This document shows, piece by piece, positions 33,257-42,372 of a DNA stretch of 64,000 bases. Under the pieces are notes generated by a model, which did not search any database, was not told the DNA's origin, and saw only the letters and a list, made by a program, of their open reading frames with translations. Source of the stretch: Deltaproteobacteria bacterium (GTDB lineage: Bacteria > Desulfobacterota > SM23-61); contig VGSF01000001.1 in NCBI GenBank assembly GCA_016875165.1, forward strand, positions 62,001 to 126,000. Reading direction: 5' to 3'. Every line of letters starts with the position of its first letter. Positions within the stretch are counted from its first letter, which is position 1. A program made the translations under genes and the position numbers.

Positions 33257-34561
33257 ATGGACATCGTCTGGGTTATAGCCGTCGTCCTGGGAAGCATTTT
33301 CCTCTTACTCGGAGCGGGCGTATGGATTGCGATTTCTTTAGCCATAGCGGGAATAATAGGGATTTACTTCTTTACTGGAATTCCGCCGGGAAAAGTTTTG
33401 GGAATGATTGCCTGGAACACCAACAACAGCTGGGCGCTGACCTGTCTCCCCCTCTTTGTTTTCATGGGTGAAATATTGTACCGCACCAAACTCAGCGAGC
33501 AGCTATTCGACGGACTGGCCCCCTGGATTTACCGGTTGCCCGGTAAGTTACTGCACACCAACGTGCTGGCCTGCGCTATGTTCGCCGCCGTGAGCGGGTC
33601 GAGCGCAGCCACCACAGCTACCATAGGGAGGGTCACTCTCGCCGAGTTCAAAAAGTTAAACTATGACCTTCCGTTATCCATCGGCTCGCTGGCGGGAGCC
33701 GGTACGTTAGGCTTCCTCATCCCCCCGAGCATCATCATGATTATCTACGGAGTGCTGGCGGAAGTATCCATCGGCAAACTATTCATTGCGGGTGTGCTCC
33801 CCGGGCTTATGGTGGCGGGGATTTACATGGTTTACATAATCATCAGAGGTCTCATTAACCCGGGTCTAACCCCGGCGATGGTGACGGAATATAGCTGGAG
33901 AGACCGGCTTCGATCCATTCCAAAAATCATGCCCACCGTTTTTCTCATTGCCCTGGTCCTAGGCAGTATTTACGCGGGGTGGGCAACGCCGACCGAAGCG
34001 GCGGCCTGTGGAGTGGGAGGATCCCTCCTGGTGGCGGCCATGTCTCGAACCCTGAACTGGAAAACTTTCACGGAAAGCCTGATGGCCGCCACCCGCACCA
34101 CCTGTATGATTTGTTTCATAGTAACAGGAGCTGCCTTTCTGTCCGTAGCCGTCGGGTACCTGGGTATTCCCCGTCAGTTAGCCGAGATCATAGCCTCCTT
34201 TAAACTCTCCCCGTACTTGCTCCTCATTACCCTATCCGTATTTTATTTAATTCTGGGGTGTTTACTCGACGGTATATCCATGGTGGTCATGACCCTGCCC
34301 ATCGTTTTACCCCTGATAACCGGGGCTGGATTCGATCTCGTGTGGTTCGGCATCTTTGTGGTGCTCATGGTGGAATTAGCCCAGATTACCCCCCCCGTGG
34401 GGTTTAACCTATTTGTAATCCAGGGATTAACCGGGCATGAAATAGGGTCTATCGCCAGAAACGCCCTGCCTTTCTTTTTCCTGATGCTTCTGGCAACCGC
34501 CATCCTGGCCATCTTTCCAGAAATAGCCTTGTGGCTGCCCAGGTTGATGATCGGACGATGA
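33257..34561 (+). CDS. dctM: TRAP transporter large permease, DctM-type, copy 2
   Basis: 434 residues and about twelve membrane helices. Signatures: VSGSSAATTATIGRVTLAEFKKL (near residue 113), FLIPPSIIMIIYGVLAEVSIGKL, and TPPVGFNLFVIQG near the C-terminus. Final gene of the kor-TRAP cassette. Confidence 0.94.
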   Translation: MDIVWVIAVVLGSIFLLLGAGVWIAISLAIAGIIGIYFFTGIPPGKVLGMIAWNTNNSWALTCLPLFVFMGEILYRTKLSEQLFDGLAPWIYRLPGKLLHTNVLACAMFAAVSGSSAATTATIGRVTLAEFKKLNYDLPLSIGSLAGAGTLGFLIPPSIIMIIYGVLAEVSIGKLFIAGVLPGLMVAGIYMVYIIIRGLINPGLTPAMVTEYSWRDRLRSIPKIMPTVFLIALVLGSIYAGWATPTEAAACGVGGSLLVAAMSRTLNWKTFTESLMAATRTTCMICFIVTGAAFLSVAVGYLGIPRQLAEIIASFKLSPYLLLITLSVFYLILGCLLDGISMVVMTLPIVLPLITGAGFDLVWFGIFVVLMVELAQITPPVGFNLFVIQGLTGHEIGSIARNALPFFFLMLLATAILAIFPEIALWLPRLMIGR

Positions 34562-34693
34562 CTCTACCCTTTCTCCCCCCTCTCTTCAAACCAACATGAT
34601 CAAAAAAGCCTACCTGGAATTGTAAAAACCGTGAGTTGGGTGTGGAGAGTAGTGAGTAGTTACAACTCCCAACTCACTATTTACTACTTACTT

Positions 34694-34823
34694 GAGCCTC
34701 TTGCAAAAGTATTTTTTTGTGGTTCGACAAGCTCACCACGAACGGAAAAACTAAATAATTTCAACCTAAGCCCGTTCACCCTGAGCCTGTCGAAGGGTAA
34801 ATTACGGACTTTTGCAGAAGCTC
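34694..34823. repeat. MITE family R2, internally deleted copy with 4-bp target duplication
   Basis: 130-bp copy with ends GAGCCTCTTGCAAAAGT and ACTTTTGCAGAAGCTC, flanked by ACTT on both sides (34690-34693 and 34824-34827). About 60 bp of the central palindrome present in the 191-bp copies is missing. It is inserted into the 3' end of the small gene at 34776-34949. Confidence 0.8.
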
Positions 34824-34949
34824 ACTTTTTACCTGTTTCTCCTCGGGAGAAATTTCTTTGGCTTTGGCCAGAGATAGGCAGAGCCGCCGCAACTGCGAAA
34901 CGAGTTTAAGGCGGGCAGAAATTGCTTTCGCGGACATGTCAACTTTCAT
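34776..34949 (-). CDS. Small protein downstream of nucleotidyltransferase, C-terminus made by a MITE
   Basis: 57 residues from ATG 34949, with an excellent AAAGGAGG six nt upstream. The start overlaps the end of the nucleotidyltransferase pseudogene by 11 nt. Residues 1-44 (MKVDMSAKAISARLKLVSQL, RRLCLSLAKA...) look like a helical small protein seen beside such nucleotidyltransferases. Residues from about 44 on (LLQKSVIYPSTGSG) are encoded by the R2 element inserted there. Probably the second gene of a two-gene toxin-antitoxin-like locus, now altered. Confidence 0.55.
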   Translation of the reverse strand: MKVDMSAKAISARLKLVSQLRRLCLSLAKAKEISPEEKQVKSELLQKSVIYPSTGSG

Positions 34950-35407
34950 ACGATTCCTCCTTTAACTTCTTAATATCATCAAGATCCTGCCCGCTTCCCC
35001 GGAGAGATTTCAAGGAAATCAACCCTTCGCGAGACACAACCCAAATTTTTCCACTTTCCCAGGATACTTCCTGCCGGCTCTTCCAGACCTGTTCGATCTC
35101 CGAAGAGACCAGAAGCAGATCCAGCGAGAGGATATCCCCGGTTTCCGAATCGATTTTTGAAAAGCGGTTAATTTCAATTGCCCCGTGCGCAAAAATCATA
35201 GGCTCAGCTTTCAAATTATATCCTAACTCCTGTGCCAGGGATTGAATTTCAGGAAGAGAAGCTTTCGCAATCAAAAGATCGATACCAACCGTGGCCCGCG
35301 GAATCCCATAAACCGCCAAAGCCAACCCGCCGCATACGGCATATTCGGTCTTTGTTGCGTTTAGCCGGTCGACCCAGAGTCTTTAGCTCTTCATAGAGAT
35401 CCAACAT
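34939..35407 (-). pseudogene. Frameshifted nucleotidyltransferase (AbiEii/MNT-like)
   Basis: The natural start is ATG 35407 (MLDLYEELKTL). After 11 codons one extra base, most simply one G in ctgggtcga, breaks the frame. In the other frame the expected continuation VDRLNATKTEYAVCGGLALA joins to AVYGIPRATVGIDLLI, the active-site region of minimal nucleotidyltransferases, and runs to 34939. The repaired protein would be about 155 residues. Such proteins are toxin or antitoxin parts of two-gene systems. A sequencing error in the GGG run is possible. Confidence 0.65.
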
Positions 35408-35551
35408 GATTTCTTATTCTACTATTTTTTTACCCAGAGTTCAGCTATTATACCACGAAGGCGGCAGCACGGACTTACAGAATCATGATTTGCTTCTCCG
35501 CGATCCGAAATTAGATAATATTTTGTTGCCAGGTTCAAACCTTTCAAGGTA

Positions 35552-35580
35552 TTGCCCGCAGAATATTTCTATGATATGAT
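35552..35580 (+). promoter_or_regulatory. Promoter of vapBC
   Basis: TTGCCC (35552-35557) and TATGAT (35575-35580) with a 17-nt spacer, 36 nt upstream of the vapB ATG. Confidence 0.55.
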
Positions 35581-35582
35581 AT

Positions 35583-35598
35583 GATGTATGTATACATC
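35583..35598. promoter_or_regulatory. VapB operator candidate
   Basis: Perfect inverted repeat GATGTAT-GT-ATACATC immediately downstream of the -10 box, where a ribbon-helix-helix antitoxin would autorepress the operon. Confidence 0.6.
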
Positions 35599-35615
35599 GT
35601 TTAAAGGAGGTTTAA

Positions 35616-35876
35616 ATGGTGCGAACCCAAATTTATTTGGATCAGGCTCTTAAAAGGGCACTGAGCCGAGAGAGTCATCACCGCCGGGTCACCGTATCAG
35701 AGTTGATTAGACAGGCAATCGAGCAATTTCTGAAAAAGGGGACGTTTAAATTCAACGAGGCTTTAGAGGAAAGTTTCGGCCTCTGGAGCAAGCGAAAGGA
35801 TATTGGGAATACTTCCACATATGTTAGGAAGATCCGCCGGGAGTGGGAAAAGCGGGAGAAGATGGGTAAGGGATGA
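35616..35876 (+). CDS. vapB: VapB-type ribbon-helix-helix antitoxin
   Basis: 86 residues. N-terminal ribbon-helix-helix (VRTQIYLDQALKRAL then VTVSELIRQAIEQFL) for operator binding, and a charged C-terminus that would neutralise the toxin. Ribosome site AAAGGAGG. The last four bases overlap the toxin start. Confidence 0.85.
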   Translation: MVRTQIYLDQALKRALSRESHHRRVTVSELIRQAIEQFLKKGTFKFNEALEESFGLWSKRKDIGNTSTYVRKIRREWEKREKMGKG

Positions 35877-36262
35877 ATGCTTGCCTAATTGACACCGATG
35901 TGCTCGTCGACCATCTTCGCGGTGAAGAGAAAGCATATAAATTTTTGGAACATATGAACGCCCGGGAAGCCACTGTCTTTTATTCTGTTATCAGTAAGGC
36001 TGAAATTTATTCAGGGATTATGCCGGAGGAAGAAGAAAGCGTCGCTTCCCTTTTTGAGGGTATGGAAGAAGTCCCGGTCGACGGCAGGGTGGCTGAAGAT
36101 GCAGGAAGGTACCGGAAAGCATTCTTGGCCTCTCACCGGCTTTTATTACCCGATGCCCTGATTGCCGCCTCCGCCAAAAGAGCCGGGGCTGTCTTAGTTA
36201 CGCTCAATAAAAGGCATTACCCCATGACAGATGTTGAAATCCAAATTCCTTACAAGAAGTAA
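35873..36262 (+). CDS. vapC: VapC-type PIN-domain ribonuclease toxin
   Basis: 129 residues of the PIN domain with the acidic site complete: D7 and D9 (LIDTDVLVDHL), E44 (KAEIYSG) and D94 (LLPDALIAAS), and the TLNKRHY segment near the end. VapC toxins cleave tRNA or rRNA. Translationally coupled to vapB. Appears intact, unlike the two other toxin-like loci in the window. Confidence 0.9.
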   Translation: MNACLIDTDVLVDHLRGEEKAYKFLEHMNAREATVFYSVISKAEIYSGIMPEEEESVASLFEGMEEVPVDGRVAEDAGRYRKAFLASHRLLLPDALIAASAKRAGAVLVTLNKRHYPMTDVEIQIPYKK

Positions 36263-36564
36263 TGCACGATTTATTGGAAAAGCCAGAAAACAGAAATCCA
36301 GAATTCAGAAAACAACTACCGGGGAGAAACAGCCAGATGAAACCCGTTGCTTGAGGTCCTGAATGACGGATCGAGCCACTGGTTGGATGCTCGTACGATT
36401 CTTTGACCGCTCAGAGTGGAAGTAATGAAACCCTGCGCTTTTTAACCCGTTCGCGCCTGGGCGTAAACAATCTCTGAGGAAAACAGGAGGAAAGAAAAGA
36501 AAATGAGATCCTCCATGGCATGAAGGTATTTCACCATTCCCAACTTACTACTTACTTTTACTGC
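36263..36564. other. Intergenic remnant DNA after vapC
   Basis: No gene seen. A short CAGAAATCCAGAATTCAG piece (about 36285-36310) belongs to the dispersed CAGAATTC repeat type. This is the right boundary of the plus-strand cassette, next to the sucC stop. Confidence 0.5.
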
Positions 36565-37740
36565 TTATTTCTTTTTCTTTACCAGTTCGATGATTTTCTG
36601 GGCGGCTTCGCGCATGCTTTTGTAGGTCATGATGTTCAAGTCGGACTCCTGCAGAATCTTCCTGCCCAATTCCACGTTGGTTCCTTCCATCCTTACCACT
36701 AAAGGAATGGTCAAAGGATTCTCCCGGAGCGCATCTACAATTCCCTGGGCATAACTGTCGCAGCGGGTGATGCCCCCGAACATATTGACAAAAATTCCTT
36801 TGACTTTAGGATCGGCACAAAGAAGGCCAAAGGCGTTGCGGATTACGTCTTTGGTTGCTCCGGCTCCGGCATCCAAAAAATTGGCCGGCTCTCCCTTATA
36901 ATAACGAAGGAGATCTAAGGTAGCCATACCCAGGCCAGCCCCATTGACAATGCAGCCGATATTCCCCGGAAGGTTGATAAAATTCAAATTAAGCCTGGCA
37001 GCTTCTACATCCCGGGGATCCTCCTGCTCTATGTCCCGCAGGGCCATGATTTCTGGATGGCGGTACAGGGCATTGTCGTCGATGTTCATTTTTACATCCA
37101 GAGCAACTAAATCTCCTGCTGTGGTCAACACCAGAGGGTTGATTTCGGCCAGAGAACAGTCATTATCCATGAATGCCCGGAAGAGGCCGAAGGCAATGGC
37201 TGCGCCCTTCCCTATGTTGCCGCCTTCCAGACCCATGTTAATGGCTAACCTGCGTCCCTGAAAAAAGGTAAAACCACACCCCGGTTCCGAAATCATTTTG
37301 TGGATTTTTTCTGGCGATCTGGATCCAATTTCCTCAATATCCACTCCGCCTTCGGCGCACCCGATCACTGCTATCTTGCCCTGCCCACGGTCAATCGTTA
37401 CCCCCAAATAAAGCTCCCGAGCGATGGAAAGGCGTTCTTCCACCAGCACCCGGCTTACGGGTTTTCCCTGCGCCCGCGTCTGTGGAGTAATCAGCTTAGC
37501 CCCGAACATCTGCCGGGCGAAGCCCGCAACCTCAGAGGCATCCATGGCTCCCCGGATTCCTCCCGCTTTTCCACGGCCTCCGGCATGCACCTGCGCCTTA
37601 ACCACATAAGGGCCGGGCCCGATCGCCTGGGCGGCCGCTTCCGCCTCTTTGAGGTGGAAAGCCACTCGTCCCTTCGGAATTTTTATTCCGTACCGTGAGA
37701 GAATTTCCTTGGCCTGATATTCATGAATGTTCATAGGCAC
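36565..37740 (-). CDS. sucC: Succinyl-CoA synthetase beta subunit
   Basis: 391 residues, ATP-grasp type. Visible motifs: MNIHEYQAKEIL, KAQVHAGGRGKAGG, EINPLV, and FLDAGAGATKDV ... VNMFGGITRCD. It forms the CoA-transfer and nucleotide half of succinyl-CoA synthetase with SucD. It follows sdhB after 377 bp. The expected neighbour sucD is absent here and lies at 27.4 kb. Confidence 0.95.
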   Translation of the reverse strand: MPMNIHEYQAKEILSRYGIKIPKGRVAFHLKEAEAAAQAIGPGPYVVKAQVHAGGRGKAGGIRGAMDASEVAGFARQMFGAKLITPQTRAQGKPVSRVLVEERLSIARELYLGVTIDRGQGKIAVIGCAEGGVDIEEIGSRSPEKIHKMISEPGCGFTFFQGRRLAINMGLEGGNIGKGAAIAFGLFRAFMDNDCSLAEINPLVLTTAGDLVALDVKMNIDDNALYRHPEIMALRDIEQEDPRDVEAARLNLNFINLPGNIGCIVNGAGLGMATLDLLRYYKGEPANFLDAGAGATKDVIRNAFGLLCADPKVKGIFVNMFGGITRCDSYAQGIVDALRENPLTIPLVVRMEGTNVELGRKILQESDLNIMTYKSMREAAQKIIELVKKKK

Positions 37741-38117
37741 TCCGACAGCAATCCAGCCTTACCATGATCGTAAAGGGTTCAAGGGTTCGAGGGAAGTTTA
37801 GGTTCAGAATTTGGTTGACAAATTTCAACGTGGAGCCAGGCGGAAGAACGATGCGCGCCTCCAAAATCGGCTGGGCAATAGCCGATTTCACACATTAGGC
37901 CTTGTTTCCGCAAAGAAATCAGCGGGGCGACAATTCTTGGATATCCTGCCTGAATTTTTGAGCAAGCCTCGCCCCGCTCCTTCAAGGTGGAACCACCGCC
38001 TCATTTTGGAAAGCGCAGCGGTCTTTCCCCTGGCTCCCTGGACCGGCTTTGACATATCCTCTTAATTTATGAGACACCACGATAGAAATCTTGGACCTTC
38101 AACCCCGTAGCCTCCGG
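37741..38117. other. sdhB to sucC gap with hairpins
   Basis: No gene. Two hairpins: AAATCGGCT-GGGCAAT-AGCCGATTT (37864-37888), which on the minus strand ends in TTTT and could terminate sdhCDAB transcripts, and a perfect 10-bp long-loop inverted repeat AGCGGGGCGA / TCGCCCCGCT (37921-37930 and 37969-37978). Confidence 0.45.
37862..37888 (-). terminator. Possible terminator downstream of sdhB
   Basis: 9-bp perfect stem with a 7-nt loop, and TTTT on the minus-strand 3' side. The stem is AT/GC mixed and the U-tract short, so read-through to sucC is likely. Confidence 0.4.
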
Positions 38118-38816
38118 TTAATATTTCTCGCTTACGACCTTTTTCTTCAGCTCGCCGATGGCCCACGTGGGGTTCAAGGATTTCGGGCAGATGGTGCAAT
38201 TGAATATGGTGTGGCACCGCCAGAGCCCATAGCGGCTGTTCAGAATCGGCAGGCGCTCATCCAGTCCCTCCTCCCGGGAGTCGAAAGAAAACCGGTAGGC
38301 TTTAAGCAGAGCTGCCGGTCCCAAAAAGTTGGGATTGGCCCAGTAGGACGGGCAGGACGAGGTGCAGGCTCCACAGAGGATGCACTCATAAGATCCGTCG
38401 ATTTTCTTCCGGTCGGCGATGCTTTGATACCGCTCTTTATCCGTGGGAGGTGTGCCGGCGATAAAGTATGGTTTGATGGCTTCGTATTTTTTGTAGAAGT
38501 CCTCCATATCCACGGCCAGGTCTTTAATCACCGGGAAGTGCCTCAGGGGCTCAACTTCCACCGTCCGCCCACCGAGGGATTTTATCTGGGTCTCGCAGGC
38601 CAGGCGGTTTAAGCCATTGATGGTCATGGCGCAGGACCCGCAGATACCGTGGCGGCAGGAGCGGCGGAAGGTGAGGCCGCCGTCCTGTTTCCATTTGATC
38701 TCGTTTAAAGCATCGAGAATGGTCATCCCTTCCTGCGTTTCCACCTGGTAAGATTTGTAATAAGGCTTTTTGTCCTCGTCGGGGTTGTACCGGAAAATTT
38801 TAAAGGTCTGCGTCAT
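38118..38816 (-). CDS. sdhB: Succinate dehydrogenase/fumarate reductase iron-sulfur subunit
   Basis: 232 residues with the [2Fe-2S] domain (SCRHGICGSCAMTING) and the 4Fe-4S/3Fe-4S helical domain (ECILCGACTSSCPSYW and CHTIFNCTICPKSLNP). Transfers electrons from FAD in SdhA to the quinone site. It is 11 nt after sdhA with a TAAGGAG site. In propionate-oxidising anaerobes this enzyme performs the energetically uphill succinate oxidation. Confidence 0.95.
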   Translation of the reverse strand: MTQTFKIFRYNPDEDKKPYYKSYQVETQEGMTILDALNEIKWKQDGGLTFRRSCRHGICGSCAMTINGLNRLACETQIKSLGGRTVEVEPLRHFPVIKDLAVDMEDFYKKYEAIKPYFIAGTPPTDKERYQSIADRKKIDGSYECILCGACTSSCPSYWANPNFLGPAALLKAYRFSFDSREEGLDERLPILNSRYGLWRCHTIFNCTICPKSLNPTWAIGELKKKVVSEKY

Positions 38817-38827
38817 TTTTCTGCTCC

Positions 38828-40555
38828 TTAGAATTTTCTTTCCTCAGGCTGGAAACGGGTTACCACCACGGGTTTGTAATCCAGCCGTATTCCGGAATCC
38901 GTCTTCCAGGCCAGGGTATGCTTCATCCAGTTGGCGTCATCGCGTTTGGGAAAGTCCGTGCGGGAGTGGGCCCCCCGGCTCTCGGTGCGGGCCAGTCCTC
39001 CGACGACAATGGTTTCAACGAAGTCCAGCATGTTGCCCAGCTCGATGGCGTCGAGAAGCTCAGTATTGAAGCGCGGCCCTTTATAACCCACCTCGATTTC
39101 TTTGAACCGGCCCTGCAGGGATTTAATGATTTCCAGTTGCTTCTTCAGGAGTTTCTCCTCGCGGAAGACCCCGCAGTTTATCATCATGGTTTCTTGCAGC
39201 TCGTCCCGGATGGCTGCCGGGTTTTCTTTTCCTTTTGCTGTTAGCAATCTTTCCAATTTGGCCCTTCCCCTCTCCAGGGCATCCTTGGGAAGATCGGCTT
39301 TCTCAGCCCCTTCCCCGATGAACCTGGCCATGGCCCGGCCAGTTCTTCTTCCGTAAACCGCGCAGTCCATGGTGGAATTACAACCCAGACGGTTCGCTCC
39401 GTGCACCGAAACGCAGGCACATTCCCCGGCCGCATAGAAACCGGTTACCGGCGTGTTTTTGGCGTCCATCACCACCCGCCCGTTCACGTCGGTGGGAATC
39501 CCGCCCATGGCGTAATGGGACGTGGGCAGAATGGGAACAAAGTCGGTAACTGCGTCAATGCCGGAGAACTTCAAAATGAGTTCGTGAATCTGGGGCAGTT
39601 TTTCCATTATGGCCGCACGGCCCAAGTGGCGAAGGTCCAGGTGGACATATCCTTTTCCGCCGATTCCCCGCCCTTCGTTGATCTCCGTCTGAATCGACCG
39701 GGAGATTACATCCCGCGGAGCCAGTTCCATCTTGGCCGGGGCATATTTCTCCATGAAACGCTTGCCTTCGTTATTGACCAGATACCCTCCTTCTCCCCGG
39801 GCTCCTTCTGTAACTAAAACTCCGGAAGGAAAAAGTCCGGTGGGATGGAATTGGACGAACTCCATATCCTCCAGCGGCAGGCCCGCCTGCAGGACAATGG
39901 ACATACCATCACCCGTGTTGGATAAAGCATTCGTGTTCACTTTCCAGGCCCGGGCATACCCGCCGGTGGCGAACATTACGGCCTTGGCGTGAAAGACATG
40001 CAGCCCTCCGTTCTGCATGTCCCAGGCCACCACGCCGGTGCAAATATTATTCTCCACCAGGAGATTTAGGACGAAAAACTCGGTGTAGAACCTGACGTCG
40101 TTCTTCACGCATTGTTCATAGAGGGTATGGAGCATGGCATGGCCGGTGCGGTCCGCGGCATAGCAAGCTCTGCGAATGGGCCCTTTGCCGAGATTGCTGT
40201 AATGCCCGCCGAATTCCCGCTGGGCGATCTTTCCTTCCTCGGTGCGGCTGAACGGACAGCCCATATGTTCCAGCTCATAAGCCACTTCCACGGATTCCCG
40301 GACTAAAATTTCCTGGGCATCCTGATCGCCTAAATAATCCGCCCCTTTCACCGTGTCGAAAAGGTGCCATTCCCAGCTATCCTCTTCCATATTTCCCAGA
40401 GGAGCCGCCGTCCCCCCCTGAGCCGATATGGAATGAGAGCGGGTGGGAAAAACCTTCGAAATAACCGCCGTATTCACGGAGCGGCTGGCCTCTAAGGCCG
40501 CATAAAGGCCGGCAATACCCGCGCCGACGATGACAACCTCATGTTCATGAACCAT
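38828..40555 (-). CDS. sdhA: Succinate dehydrogenase/fumarate reductase flavoprotein subunit
   Basis: 575 residues. FAD-binding [14 protein letters not shown], covalent-FAD histidine in [11 protein letters not shown], active-site [11 protein letters not shown] and [16 protein letters not shown]-terminal [15 protein letters not shown]. Catalyses succinate/fumarate interconversion. GGAGGAAAGAA precedes the ATG. It is separated from sdhD by a 607-bp repeat-filled gap. Confidence 0.95.
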   Translation of the reverse strand: MVHEHEVVIVGAGIAGLYAALEASRSVNTAVISKVFPTRSHSISAQGGTAAPLGNMEEDSWEWHLFDTVKGADYLGDQDAQEILVRESVEVAYELEHMGCPFSRTEEGKIAQREFGGHYSNLGKGPIRRACYAADRTGHAMLHTLYEQCVKNDVRFYTEFFVLNLLVENNICTGVVAWDMQNGGLHVFHAKAVMFATGGYARAWKVNTNALSNTGDGMSIVLQAGLPLEDMEFVQFHPTGLFPSGVLVTEGARGEGGYLVNNEGKRFMEKYAPAKMELAPRDVISRSIQTEINEGRGIGGKGYVHLDLRHLGRAAIMEKLPQIHELILKFSGIDAVTDFVPILPTSHYAMGGIPTDVNGRVVMDAKNTPVTGFYAAGECACVSVHGANRLGCNSTMDCAVYGRRTGRAMARFIGEGAEKADLPKDALERGRAKLERLLTAKGKENPAAIRDELQETMMINCGVFREEKLLKKQLEIIKSLQGRFKEIEVGYKGPRFNTELLDAIELGNMLDFVETIVVGGLARTESRGAHSRTDFPKRDDANWMKHTLAWKTDSGIRLDYKPVVVTRFQPEERKF

Positions 40556-41162
40556 TTCTTTCCTCCAGTTTCATCAAAACCTTTAGCTACAGAGGGCACA
40601 GTGCGGCGTAGCCGCAAGCAAAAGAAAGCATTTAGCTTGTAGCCAAATTTTTTCTTAATAGAATTTCAAGATGTTGCACGTTAGTAGTACAGAGACCACA
40701 GCGGTAATAGAAATTCTAAATAATTTCAAATGACCAAAATTGATGAATTCGTAAAAAGTCCTGTTCTTGTCATTGCGAGGAGTTCCGCATTGGCGGGACG
40801 ACGAAGCAATCTTGTATTTTCGGGCACTTATAAAAACGAGATTGCTTCGCTTTCGCTCGCAATTGTATAGGAAATTCCTTTTTGGACACGGATGTACACA
40901 GATTATCAGGATAAACTAAAAACAATAATTATCTGCGGTTATCTGCGTAAATCTGCGTCCTATAAAATTTTGAATTTAGGATTTCTTTGTAATTTGCTTT
41001 CTCTCTGTACGCCTCTCGTTCAAACTCTGAAAACTCTGTTAAGATTTTTTAAAAAGAATTTTATCGGGATTTATTTACGTTCATCTGTCTTAGAAGTTTT
41101 TTGTTCTAAAATTTTAGTTATAGCTCTGTGGTCTCTTTGTCCTCTGTGGCAAATTATTTGCC
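40556..41162. other. Repeat-filled gap splitting sdhCD from sdhAB
   Basis: No gene supported. It holds an R1 B-type element (40742-40864) whose right end is missing, an inverted copy of the AGGAAATTCCT motif (40862-40884) and a TATCTGCGGTTATCTGCG-type dispersed repeat (about 40890-40965). A 98-codon open frame here is low-complexity and repeat-derived. Confidence 0.6.
40742..40864. repeat. MITE family R1, B-type core, right end missing
   Basis: Left end GATGAATTCGTAAAAAGTC, B-type core to CTCGCAAT, then abrupt change to unrelated sequence. Confidence 0.7.
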
Positions 41163-41492
41163 TTAAGTACCAAAAGGCACTATGGTAACAACACCCAAAA
41201 TAAAAAATACCAGCCCGACCACCCAGGCTAACCCGTACAGGGAAATCCGGATCCAGTGGGTGCGCACGTAATCCTCAACCAGCAACCAGAAACCCATCAA
41301 GATATGGTAGAGGAGCAAGACCACAAAAGCCAAATGCAAGACCTTCCAGGTTGGGCTTCCCAGGTCAACAGTTGAAATCCCAAAATGGATCGCCCCTAAG
41401 TGGATAAATAAAATGATGGCAATGAGAATCCCGGAGATTCTCTGGAACAGCCAGTGAAATGCGCCATTACCGCTCGACGTTTGATAGGCCAT
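41163..41492 (-). CDS. sdhD: Succinate dehydrogenase membrane anchor subunit
   Basis: 109 residues with three membrane helices. The first, FQRISGILIAIILFIHLG, has the arginine and the histidine expected near heme and quinone. It follows sdhC by 13 nt with GGAGGGGAGAAA upstream. The assignment rests on position and topology. Confidence 0.85.
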   Translation of the reverse strand: MAYQTSSGNGAFHWLFQRISGILIAIILFIHLGAIHFGISTVDLGSPTWKVLHLAFVVLLLYHILMGFWLLVEDYVRTHWIRISLYGLAWVVGLVFFILGVVTIVPFGT

Positions 41493-41505
41493 TTTCTCTC
41501 CCCTC

Positions 41506-41823
41506 CTACAGAGCTGTTAGGGTGACCACGTAAACAATCCCCCCAATACCCATCATCACCCAGAAAAGCTTTTTGTGGTAGAGGGCTCCGTTGCCGAAAT
41601 CCACGATCAATTCGCGCACTCCGTTTAAGGTATGGTAGATTAAGAAGGCCATGAGGATGACTACCACCGCCTTGGCGTTTAAAAAATTCCTAAGCCCCTC
41701 AAACCCGCCATATTTCATGCCGAATTGTCCCAGGATATGGAGCAATAGGTAAATGCCCACAGCCGCTCCGGTGATACGGTGCAGCAGCCAGGCAGTCGCT
41801 CCTGTTTGCCAACGATAAAGCAT
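41506..41823 (-). CDS. sdhC: Succinate dehydrogenase cytochrome b-type subunit
   Basis: 105 residues, three membrane helices. The signature LLHRITGAAVGIYLLLH near residue 13 is classical SdhC, with the heme-ligand histidine at YHTLNGVREL. First of the four sdh genes. GGAG 5-10 nt before the ATG. Confidence 0.9.
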   Translation of the reverse strand: MLYRWQTGATAWLLHRITGAAVGIYLLLHILGQFGMKYGGFEGLRNFLNAKAVVVILMAFLIYHTLNGVRELIVDFGNGALYHKKLFWVMMGIGGIVYVVTLTAL

Positions 41824-41987
41824 TGCTTTTCTCCTTTAAATTATTTCACCGCAGAGAGCGCAGAGAACACCGAGAAAAAACTCTAAATTCGAATATCGAA
41901 TCCCGCGAAACGCGGGGCTAAGCAAATACAAAATTCAAATTTCCCAAACCAAAACTTATAAAATATTTTTTACTTTTGGTTAATTTT

Positions 41988-42170
41988 GATGGTCTCGTAA
42001 AAAGTCTTCACTGAGCCTGCCCCGGAATGTCTTAATCCGGGGGTGAAAACCGGAGTCCAGAGATTTGATAAGTCCTTGAAATAACTGGATTCCGGCTGTA
42101 GTTTACCCCGTACTTGATACGGGGCCGGAATGACGGAGAAAGGGGCTTTCGGATTTTTTACGAGATTATC
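41988..42170. repeat. MITE family R1, A-type core, with 6-bp target duplication
   Basis: 183 bp, ends GATGGTCTCGTAAAAAGTC and GATTTTTTACGAGATTATC, flanked by AATTTT at 41982-41987 and 42171-42176. Confidence 0.85.
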
Positions 42171-42181
42171 AATTTTATTCT

Positions 42182-42372
42182 GAGCTTCTTGCAAAAGTCC
42201 GTAATTTACCCTTCGACAGGCTCAGGGTGAACGGGCTTAGGTTGAAATTATTTAGTTTTTCCGTTCGTGGTGAGCCCTTCGACTCACCGTTCGCCCTGAG
42301 GTTCTCGAAGGGTGAACGGTTCGCTCAGGACAAGCTTGTCGAACCACAAAAAAATACTTTTGCAAGAGCCTC
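42182..42372. repeat. MITE family R2, full-length copy with 4-bp target duplication
   Basis: 191 bp, inverted relative to the copy at 18744. Ends GAGCTTCTTGCAAAAGT and ACTTTTGCAAGAGCCTC, flanked by TTCT on both sides (42178-42181 and 42373-42376). Confidence 0.85.

Noticed and set aside
40892-41188. 98-codon plus-strand open frame between sdhA and sdhD
   Set aside because: Low-complexity sequence made largely of a dispersed TCTGCG repeat, with no ribosome site; overlaps the sdhD end.
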